Positions 1 to 5,942 of a stretch of DNA of 9,144 nt are shown piece after piece; position 1 is the stretch's first letter; the number at the start of each line of letters is the position of its first letter. The notes beneath the pieces are model-generated. The model saw nothing but the letters and a program-made list of their open reading frames with translations. It ran no database searches and was not told the origin of the DNA. The stretch is from positions 1 through 9,144 of the forward strand of contig JBEHYA010000082.1 in NCBI GenBank assembly GCA_048498415.1, written 5' to 3'. This DNA is from JBEHYA01 sp048498415 (GTDB lineage: Bacteria > Pseudomonadota > Alphaproteobacteria > UBA9219 > RGZA01). The translations under genes were made by a program, and so were the position numbers.

Positions 1-47
1 CCAAGTTCCGCCGGTCTGCACCGTCGCGGTGTACGAAAACAAAAACA

Positions 48-151
48 CCCCTCCCACCGTGAGGGGCTAGGGGCGGGCAATCCTTTCCATTAAAAAAGTA
101 TCCGACGCACGGATAGGATTGCCCGCCCCTAACCCCTCCCGGCGGGAGGGG
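48..151. repeat. Imperfect inverted repeat, 41-bp arms, possible REP/MITE-like element
   Basis: The arms at 48-88 and 111-151 are reverse complements with 4 mismatches in 41 by my alignment, around a 22-base spacer. Each arm starts with a small CT-rich hairpin (cccctccc facing gggagggg or a close variant) followed by a TAGGGGCGGG block. The element begins 8 bases after the stop of the minus-strand GH13 gene. Read on the minus strand, the last arm is followed by a T-rich tract (complement of 36-47), so the structure could also end or stabilise the GH13 transcript. A related layout recurs at 7077-7228, which suggests a dispersed intergenic family rather than a gene-specific terminator. Bases 1-47 to its left hold no feature I can support. 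Confidence 0.85.
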
Positions 152-158
152 AAAAAGG

Positions 159-1760
159 TCAGGGCTTTCTACGGGGTACAGCGTCCACTTGCAAGACGAT
201 ACTGCCCATCGGCTGCAATCGCACATTATGGCCTTTAATTGCTGCTGCAACCTGCCATAACGGCGCGCAATTCACGGGCAGTTTCACGTTTGCGGGCTTC
301 GCCCCCAGGTTGAAAACGCACATCAGCGTCTGGCCTTCCGCGCGGCGGCGGAATGCTACCACGTCGCCTTGTGTGGCCACCGGCTTGAACCCGTCGCCCG
401 CTAACGCCCGCTGCTGCCGGCGCCACTTCAGCAACTGGCGGGTATAATGCAGCGTCGATGCCTTGTCTTTTTCCTGCACATTCACGGCCAGCTTGCGATG
501 CGCTTCGAAGAACGGCAGCCATGTTTCCGCCACCTTGCTGAACCCCGCATTCGGTTTCGCGTTATCCCACGGGTACGGCGTGCGGCAACCGTCGCGGCCG
601 ACGAATTTCGGATAGAACGTCAAACCAAACGGATCGCGCATTTTTTCATACGGCACCACCGCTTCCCCCAGCCCCAGCTCTTCGCCCTGATACATGCAGT
701 AATGGCCGGGCAGGCACAGCCCGAACAGCAGCGCGGTTTTCGCCACGCGGTTATCCGGCACGCCTTTCGTTTTCCAGCGCGTGACCACACGGCGCACATC
801 GTGGTTGGAGAGCGCATAACAAAAATCGCCATCGGCTTTCTTGTTATGCCCGTCTACCACCATATCGCGGAAATGCCGCGCATCGGGTTTCACGCCCAAA
901 AGCCCGAAGGTATAGGCCATGTGCAACCGCTTGTTCTGCGTATAAAGCGCCGCACGCGCATACGGGTCGGTGCCGCCCACTTCGCCCAGCAGCGTGGCGC
1001 CATAGCGGTCGGCAAGCTTTCGTACTTCCTGCAAAAACGGCAGCGTGTCGATATGGCCTTCGGAATAGAGCCGGATCTGCCGTGCCTGCGGCGTCATCTC
1101 CGGCACATCGGGACTATACGCATCGGCGCGCGCCTTGGCGGGGTTGTTCTTTAAATCGGGATCGCAGAAACCGGTATGGATCGCATCCAGCCGGAAACCG
1201 TCCACGCCCAGTTCCAGCCAGAATTTGCCCGTATTCAGCAGGGCTTTAGTGACCTGCGGGTGGCGCAGATTAAACGTGGGCTGCGAGGATAAAAACTGGT
1301 GGAAATAATATTGCCCGCGGCCTGAATCCCACGTCCATGCGGGGCCGCCGAAATACGAAAGCCAGTTATTGGGCGGGCTGCCATCCGCCTTCGCATCGGC
1401 CCAGATGAACCAGTCGGATTTTTTGCTTTTGCGCGACGCGCGGCTTTCCTTAAACCACGCATGCTGATCCGAACAATGGCACCACACCTGATCCATCATG
1501 ATCTTGAGGCCAAGCGCGTGTGCCTTGCGCAGCAAAATCTTGAAATCCGCAAGCGTGCCAAACCGCGCGTCGACCGCGCAGTAATCGCTCACATCATAGC
1601 CGTAATCTTTTTGCGGGGACTGCACGAAGGGCGAAAGCCACACAGCATCCACCCCTAGCGTGGCGACGTAATCCAGATGCTGCGTGATACCCTTCAGGTC
1701 GCCCATGCCATCGGCATTGCTATCGGCAAACGAGCGCGGGTAAATCTGGTAAATCAGCAT
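159..1760 (-). CDS. GH13 alpha-glucosidase-like glycoside hydrolase
   Basis: A 533-residue GH13 enzyme that probably hydrolyses short alpha-glucosides in the cytoplasm; no signal peptide is seen. The N-terminus IYQIYPRSF is typical of alpha-glucosidases and oligo-1,6-glucosidases. It is followed by a calcium-site-like loop (D13-N15-D17-G18-D21). The catalytic set is intact: nucleophile D192 in GVDGFRLD, acid/base E260 in LLGEVGG, and stabiliser D321 in SNHD. The GFRLD stretch runs into a DLKNNP segment, which resembles subfamily GH13_23 of alpha- and gammaproteobacteria. Length fits that group. Region I reads DQVWCH, with Cys94 where most GH13 enzymes have Asn. The start is ATG at 1760; an in-frame TAA lies three codons upstream, so no longer start exists. 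The ribosome binding site is weak (GGGG close to the ATG). The upstream gene's terminator ends only 32 bases before the start. Exact substrate (maltose, sucrose, isomaltose) cannot be told from sequence. Confidence 0.9.
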   Translation of the reverse strand: MLIYQIYPRSFADSNADGMGDLKGITQHLDYVATLGVDAVWLSPFVQSPQKDYGYDVSDYCAVDARFGTLADFKILLRKAHALGLKIMMDQVWCHCSDQHAWFKESRASRKSKKSDWFIWADAKADGSPPNNWLSYFGGPAWTWDSGRGQYYFHQFLSSQPTFNLRHPQVTKALLNTGKFWLELGVDGFRLDAIHTGFCDPDLKNNPAKARADAYSPDVPEMTPQARQIRLYSEGHIDTLPFLQEVRKLADRYGATLLGEVGGTDPYARAALYTQNKRLHMAYTFGLLGVKPDARHFRDMVVDGHNKKADGDFCYALSNHDVRRVVTRWKTKGVPDNRVAKTALLFGLCLPGHYCMYQGEELGLGEAVVPYEKMRDPFGLTFYPKFVGRDGCRTPYPWDNAKPNAGFSKVAETWLPFFEAHRKLAVNVQEKDKASTLHYTRQLLKWRRQQRALAGDGFKPVATQGDVVAFRRRAEGQTLMCVFNLGAKPANVKLPVNCAPLWQVAAAIKGHNVRLQPMGSIVLQVDAVPRRKP

Positions 1761-1792
1761 GCCCCGATTTTACGAAAGCGCTTCGCGCGCGC

Positions 1793-1819
1793 AATAAAAA
1801 ACCCCCGCGTCGCGGGGGT
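1793..1819 (-). terminator. Rho-independent terminator of the lytic transglycosylase gene
   Basis: Bases 1801-1819 form a perfect 9-bp GC-rich inverted repeat (acccccgcg / cgcgggggt, realistically 7 bp with a 5-base loop). On the minus strand it is followed directly by TTTTTATT. It starts 32 bases past the stop of the 849-residue gene, as expected for its terminator. In the plus direction the T-run is poor, so it works mainly for minus-strand transcripts. Confidence 0.88.
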
Positions 1820-1851
1820 GGCTTTTGGGAAAAATTGTGGCGTGGCGCTCT

Positions 1852-4401
1852 TTATACAGTAGCGATCAGGCTGGGGTTATTCTTGATAACCCTGGCTGCC
1901 TTGATCGTGATGTCAGTCACGGTGCCATCGGCCACGGGGGTTATGCCTTTAAACTTGTGGGTGCGCAGGAATTTCTCATAGGTCTTCATTTCCGCCGCCG
2001 TGATACCGCTGGGCAGCTTTTTGTGACCGGCCGCGACCCAGTCGTTGATGCGCTTGAATGTATCTGCATCCAGACCGCCAATCTTCTTCGGCGCCGGCGG
2101 GCTGGCGGGCGGGGCGGCCGCTGCCGCCGTCTGATCCGCCGGCTTCTTTTCCATGGCGGCCACATAGGCCACCAGCGCATTATGCTGCTTCTTGTCGCCC
2201 GACTTGATCCGGCCATTCACGTCCAGATTGGCGCCCGTCAGGTCGTTCACCGCCTGCAGCATGCCCGCCTTATGGGCCTGATAATCGTCCCAGTTCATCT
2301 TGCCCTTGGTGCGAAGACCCAGCGCGTATTTGGCATATTCCGTGTAATCCTGCGCGGGCGCCGTTGCCGGGGGGTCCGGGCGTTTTACCGGCAGGGGCGG
2401 CAGACCGGCGCCCAGCGCCTGCCCGTTATTGCCGCCCAGCACGTCATAATCCGTCTTGCCGGAGCCATTCGGGGTTATCTGCCCCGCCAGCGGCGTGAGC
2501 GGCGCGGGTGCCGGCAGGGGGTTGGTGAACGCATCGCTCGCCGCTACATCGGCATTGATAATCATGGCCGGCGCGGGCGCCGCCGTATTATTGGCCGGCG
2601 GGGCGATGACCGGCGGAATATCCAGGCTCGCCGTCTGCACGCTCGCCTTATCCGTCTGCAAAGCCTGTTTGAACGTGGCCAGCTTGGCCGACTGCACCGC
2701 GGCGGTATCGCTTAAGCGCACCCCCGCCATCGCGTTCTCGGCAGCCGACTGCACCAGCGTGCCGGGCAACACGCCGGTCTTCGGCAGGTCGCTATCCAGA
2801 CTGCTGGTCCGGGCCAGCGGCAGGTTTTCCTTGAACGCCGCGATCATGTCGGGCGTGAAACCCATTTTTTGTAATGCTTCGCTATAACGCACGGGGTTCG
2901 GCTTGCCATTCGCATCCACGGCAAGCGCCGCCGCCTGCAGATCGGTGAAGAATTTTTCGGTCGCCTGGCCGCCCGCCACATCGTACCAGCCGTTCTGCTT
3001 GACCTGGGCAATGAAATCACCCGCCGCAGGGGGGTCGGTGGTCACATTGATCTGAATGGTCTGAACGGTCTTTTTATCCACCCCCGTCGCGGGGTCAAGG
3101 GCCGCGACCTGCACGGGCGCGGCGGGCGCGGCGTCGGCATCGGCCGCCAGCGGCACATTGCGCACCTTGGCGATCTTGATCGGCACGTCGCCGCCCAGAA
3201 TGTCGCTGGTGCCGGTCAGGGTGGCCGCCGCAGCGGTCTGCCCATCGGCAGTCGCCGGCATTGTAATTTTGCGGGCACGGTATTCGTCCTGCATGGCCTG
3301 GGCCGCCGCCTGTGAATTACTGATAATCGCCGCAAGTTCCGCCGAGGTTTTGCTGGCCGCCGCGGCGCCCAGCCCGGTTGAGAACGTATTGCCCGCTGCC
3401 GGCTGGCTGTCATTAATTACGGGCTGGCCATTGGGTTGAATATCGATCGCCGCAACCTGAATCGGCTCGCGCGTGCGGACATAATTCATGGCGGCCACTT
3501 CGGTCTGCGGGCCGATCTTGCCATCGATTTTTTCCAGCCCCAGCGCGGTCTGGAACAGCTTCTTGGCCTTGTCGTCCCATGTCATGCCGTCCGGCAGCTT
3601 ATCGGTAAGCGCGGCAACAAACTTGGCTTGCGTGAGCAGATCCGCATCGCTCAGCCCCGGGGCCGCCGCCATCAGCGGCGCATCGCCCGCCGCCTGTTCA
3701 ATCGCCGCAACAGCCGGCGCTTCCGGCACCTTTGGCGTATAGGCGCTCAAAATCGGCGTGCCGCTGCGGTCATCCATAAGAATGGGCGCGGGTACCCGGC
3801 CCAGCGCCGTTTGCAGAGTTGCCGTCAATGTAAGCGGTACGGGTGGCGCGGCATTTGGCAAAGCGACGCCCTTAAATGCCGGGGTCTGCCATCCACTATA
3901 GCCCGCAATATAATCCAGCGTTTCTTGCGGCATTTTTAATCGTGGATTGGCCGCCTTGGCTATTTTGTAATCTTCGAAGTTGCCCGTACCCCAATTATAG
4001 CCGGCAATGATGCTACTGGTATCTTTCGCGCCATAGGTATCGATAAGATTTTTAAGAAGAGCAATACCGCCTTCGATATTTTCTTTCACATCGTATGGAT
4101 TGTACTTGACGGTACCATCCTTGCTCCACAGACGGAACTCTCCCGTATCAATCGTCTTGCCGGTCTTTTTGTCTTTGTATTTGTACGTCACCAGCTGCAT
4201 CGCGCCGATGGCACCCTTCGGCGACTTCTTCTGCCCGTTTATAACCTTGAGGGACGTCGCCGGCGCAAAGTTCAGCGATTCCGTATACAGCACATAGGTC
4301 GCGAGCTTGAGCGGCACGCCCTGACGCTTGGCCTCCGCGATGACCATGTCCGTTATCATCTCCGGCGTATAAATCGGCTGGTCAGAGCTCTGACGGGTCA
4401 T
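1852..4401 (-). CDS. SLT-domain lytic transglycosylase-like protein with peptidoglycan-binding-like modules
   Basis: An 849-residue protein. Residues about 15-170 look like a soluble lytic transglycosylase (SLT, goose-lysozyme fold) domain: putative catalytic Glu41 in YTESLN, GAIGAMQL (63-70), NPYDVKENIEGGIALL (101-116), IIAGYNWGTGNF (131-142) and QETLDYIAGY (159-168). Such enzymes cleave the MurNAc-GlcNAc bond of peptidoglycan with 1,6-anhydro formation. The rest is Ala/Pro-rich linker interrupted by compact segments that resemble degenerate peptidoglycan-binding modules: about 255-308 (DGKIGPQT), 686-750 (DVNGRIKSGDKKQHNALVAY) and 775-840. No signal peptide, lipobox or transmembrane helix is visible, so export would need a non-classical route, or the protein acts at lysis. 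ATG at 4401 is the first start after an in-frame stop but has no clear Shine-Dalgarno; ATG at residue 15 or 19 is an alternative. It is divergent from the transpeptidase-like gene at 4703. The SLT-coding part is AT-richer than the tail. Function of the tail is unknown. Confidence 0.8.
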   Translation of the reverse strand: MTRQSSDQPIYTPEMITDMVIAEAKRQGVPLKLATYVLYTESLNFAPATSLKVINGQKKSPKGAIGAMQLVTYKYKDKKTGKTIDTGEFRLWSKDGTVKYNPYDVKENIEGGIALLKNLIDTYGAKDTSSIIAGYNWGTGNFEDYKIAKAANPRLKMPQETLDYIAGYSGWQTPAFKGVALPNAAPPVPLTLTATLQTALGRVPAPILMDDRSGTPILSAYTPKVPEAPAVAAIEQAAGDAPLMAAAPGLSDADLLTQAKFVAALTDKLPDGMTWDDKAKKLFQTALGLEKIDGKIGPQTEVAAMNYVRTREPIQVAAIDIQPNGQPVINDSQPAAGNTFSTGLGAAAASKTSAELAAIISNSQAAAQAMQDEYRARKITMPATADGQTAAAATLTGTSDILGGDVPIKIAKVRNVPLAADADAAPAAPVQVAALDPATGVDKKTVQTIQINVTTDPPAAGDFIAQVKQNGWYDVAGGQATEKFFTDLQAAALAVDANGKPNPVRYSEALQKMGFTPDMIAAFKENLPLARTSSLDSDLPKTGVLPGTLVQSAAENAMAGVRLSDTAAVQSAKLATFKQALQTDKASVQTASLDIPPVIAPPANNTAAPAPAMIINADVAASDAFTNPLPAPAPLTPLAGQITPNGSGKTDYDVLGGNNGQALGAGLPPLPVKRPDPPATAPAQDYTEYAKYALGLRTKGKMNWDDYQAHKAGMLQAVNDLTGANLDVNGRIKSGDKKQHNALVAYVAAMEKKPADQTAAAAAPPASPPAPKKIGGLDADTFKRINDWVAAGHKKLPSGITAAEMKTYEKFLRTHKFKGITPVADGTVTDITIKAARVIKNNPSLIATV

Positions 4402-4485
4402 GGGAGCGATTGATCCATAAAATGCAATATATTAGTTACAATACTTGCTGATGCTTAAAATAGCGTGAAATAATCCCGGCATTTG

Positions 4486-4493
4486 ATGGTTAA
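4486..4493 (-). promoter_or_regulatory. Candidate CtrA half-site (TTAACCAT)
   Basis: The minus strand reads TTAACCAT, identical to the 8-mer CtrA half-site described in Caulobacter. It lies 85 bases upstream of the lytic transglycosylase start, in the same orientation. Support comes from two further TTAACCA copies in the same 301-base gap; binding itself is inferred. Confidence 0.4.
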
Positions 4494-4524
4494 CATGCTG
4501 ATGTTGCAGCATTTTTTCGTTAAC
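4489..4524 (+). promoter_or_regulatory. Dyad with T-run flanked by GTTAAC palindromes
   Basis: ATGCTG (4495-4500) and CAGCAT (4507-4512) form a 6-bp inverted repeat around a 6-base loop, followed on the plus strand by six T (4511-4518 region). GTTAAC palindromes lie on both sides, at 4489-4494 and 4519-4524, 30 bases apart start to start. It could be a weak intrinsic terminator or attenuator for plus-strand leader transcription, or an operator. The stem is short, so either role is tentative. Confidence 0.35.
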
Positions 4525-4578
4525 AATTTGACGGCGGAACATTGATTCAATTGGGTTTTATCTGTCTGTTACCCCCAT

Positions 4579-4585
4579 TTAACCA
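4579..4585 (+). promoter_or_regulatory. Candidate CtrA half-site (TTAACCA)
   Basis: TTAACCA on the plus strand, within a 10-base repeat CATTTAACCA that recurs exactly at 4663-4672. It lies about 120 bases upstream of the transpeptidase-like gene, in the same orientation. Regulatory role is inferred from motif clustering only. Confidence 0.35.
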
Positions 4586-4620
4586 CGCGGGTTTTCATTT
4601 AAAGCCCGTTTATCAGCGCA

Positions 4621-4635
4621 TTAAGCGGAAATTGA
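4621..4635 (+). promoter_or_regulatory. Near-consensus CtrA box TTAA-N7-TTGA
   Basis: TTAA at 4621-4624 and TTGA at 4632-4635 are separated by exactly 7 bases, one mismatch from the classical TTAA-N7-TTAA box. It is 68 bases before the ATG of the plus-strand gene, a position where such a box could overlap a -35 element. A single 4+4 match is weak evidence alone. Confidence 0.3.
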
Positions 4636-4665
4636 ATTTTTTCCCGCAACATAGGCCCAACGCAT

Positions 4666-4672
4666 TTAACCA
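4666..4672 (+). promoter_or_regulatory. Candidate CtrA half-site (TTAACCA)
   Basis: Second plus-strand TTAACCA, in the repeated CATTTAACCA context, ending 30 bases before the ATG at 4703. It could sit near or downstream of the transcription start of the transpeptidase-like gene. Role inferred. Confidence 0.33.
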
Positions 4673-4702
4673 GAACACGTATTTTTAGAACGCGGATTAG
4701 CT

Positions 4703-5941
4703 ATGGCCAAAAGTAGCTTTAAACCTCTTCCAGCCAAAAAACCTGTCGGCAAAGTCGCCGTACGTTTAAACAGCGGCGGCTACGACCTGTCCCTGCTTAA
4801 AGCGCCCGGCAAGCACACGCTTGTCTATGAACAATCGACCGGCGGCATTTACGTGGATGGCAAGCTGCTTTCCTATGGCGGCTCGGGCCTCCTCAATGGC
4901 GGTGAATTCCAGCCAAAACTCCAATATACGCAGGGCAAGGGCCCCACGCCGGTTGGCACATATTCCATTGGCCCCGAAGGCGTGCATCAATTCACCTTCC
5001 GCGATGGTTCCATGCCGGTGGATCTGGCGATGAACCTGACACCTACGGCCGATACCGATACGGGCGGGCGTTCGCACCTGCTCATCCATCAGTTCCATTC
5101 CGCCGATAGCCATACGATTGGCTGCGTCTCGTGTCTTGCCGATGTTTACCGCCTCATTGCCGATGCCCAAGCCACCGGCAAAGTCCCCCTTCTGACGGTG
5201 GTAACCGATAAAAGCCAGGTCGCGTTTGCCGATGCCCAGCAGCGCGCGCGCATCAATGGCGTGCCGATCAAATCGCTGCCCAAAATCCCTTCCCTCGATG
5301 AAATCAAGAAGGGCGTTCCCCTGCCAAAGGCTACCGCACCGGTCATCACCACGGATGAAAACGGCCGCCAGCACACTGTCATTGATAATTTTGGCGTGCC
5401 CGCCACGCCCGCGAAAACGCCGAAAAAGGGCACCGCGGCTGTCATGCCCATGATGCCATCGGCACTCCTTAACCGCGGCCCCTATGCCGATCTCGCGCAG
5501 GCCGCCGCGCCCGCCCTGCCGGAACTCCCGAAGCTGGATGCAACGGGCGATGCCAAAACCGGCGGCGCGGTCACGGGCAATGCCGACCTCGCGGCGGCGG
5601 CGCCGGTCAAACCGGGCAAGGCCGCGCCGGTTATGGACACCATGGACCCGCAGTGGCGCGACGACATCATGCGCCGCGTCAACTACCTGCTGTTCGGGGA
5701 TGCAAAATATTTGTTGAAAGGCGAAAAGCCGAACCGCGAATGGCGCAAGATGCTGCAATCCGATCTCGCCCGCGCCCTGGGTAAAGGCACCATCGATGAA
5801 AACGGCGGCTTCACGCCCGATAAAGCGCTGAGCGACGGCATCATCGGCGCGAAAACCACCGCGGTGCTGCAGGCGTTCCGCAAGGCTTACAAAAAAATCG
5901 GCCCGTCGCCCGAAGCGGCGGCGCCGGCCCCTGCGATGTAA
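4703..5941 (+). CDS. L,D-transpeptidase-like (YkuD/DUF2778-like) protein with C-terminal peptidoglycan-binding-like module
   Basis: A 412-residue protein. Residues about 38-170 look like an L,D-transpeptidase-type catalytic domain: GPTPVGTYSI (80-89) matches the TPxGxY block, and the active site is probably H129 (LLIHQ) with nucleophile Cys141 in THR138-Ile-Gly-Cys, where the usual motif is S-x-G-C. The layout is closest to the DUF2778 group, which includes the Tlde1 type VI effectors, rather than to classical periplasmic YkuD enzymes. The reaction would be exchange or trimming of peptidoglycan stem peptides. After an Ala/Pro-rich linker (about 205-310), residues 317-398 end in SDGIIGAKTTAVLQAF, resembling a PG_binding_1 module. 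No signal peptide or membrane segment is seen. ATG 4703 is the first start after an in-frame TAA (4667-4669), with only a weak CGGA-type ribosome site. The gene is divergent from the SLT gene and converges on leuB with a one-base gap. No adjacent immunity-like gene exists. Confidence 0.72.
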   Translation: MAKSSFKPLPAKKPVGKVAVRLNSGGYDLSLLKAPGKHTLVYEQSTGGIYVDGKLLSYGGSGLLNGGEFQPKLQYTQGKGPTPVGTYSIGPEGVHQFTFRDGSMPVDLAMNLTPTADTDTGGRSHLLIHQFHSADSHTIGCVSCLADVYRLIADAQATGKVPLLTVVTDKSQVAFADAQQRARINGVPIKSLPKIPSLDEIKKGVPLPKATAPVITTDENGRQHTVIDNFGVPATPAKTPKKGTAAVMPMMPSALLNRGPYADLAQAAAPALPELPKLDATGDAKTGGAVTGNADLAAAAPVKPGKAAPVMDTMDPQWRDDIMRRVNYLLFGDAKYLLKGEKPNREWRKMLQSDLARALGKGTIDENGGFTPDKALSDGIIGAKTTAVLQAFRKAYKKIGPSPEAAAPAPAM

Positions 5942-5942
5942 A

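Larger units (their letters stand above)
4402..4702. other. AT-rich divergent intergenic (promoter) region
   Basis: This 301-base gap separates the two divergently transcribed wall-enzyme genes and must hold both promoters. It is clearly AT-richer than its flanks and contains no ORF I can support. I could not assign convincing -35/-10 pairs: a TTGACG at 4528-4533 (plus) has no good -10 at normal spacing. It holds the TTAACCA-type sites and the small dyad listed separately, and CATTTAA occurs three times in direct orientation (4576, 4596, 4663). Confidence 0.7.

Noticed and set aside
1..47. Possible end of a further gene at the left edge
   Set aside because: Forward frames run into the repeat without a convincing stop or motif; too short to support.
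48..151. CRISPR-like repeats
   Set aside because: Only two arms in inverted orientation, no direct repeats with regular spacers.
447..1154. Plus-strand 235-residue ORF opposite the GH13 gene
   Set aside because: The opposite strand encodes a complete GH13 enzyme with all catalytic residues; this translation is rich in His/Arg/Ile with no recognisable domain.
1825..2715. Plus-strand 296-residue ORF opposite the SLT gene tail
   Set aside because: Arg/Gly-rich antisense translation that runs across the terminator; no domain or ribosome binding site.
4528..4533. TTGACG as a -35 box for the plus-strand gene
   Set aside because: No acceptable -10 hexamer 16-18 bases downstream, so not listed as a promoter.
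4766..5758. Minus-strand 330-residue ORF opposite the transpeptidase-like gene
   Set aside because: A shadow of the GC-rich coding frame; low-complexity Arg/Gly/Ala composition and no motif, while the plus strand has TPxGxY and a GC active site.
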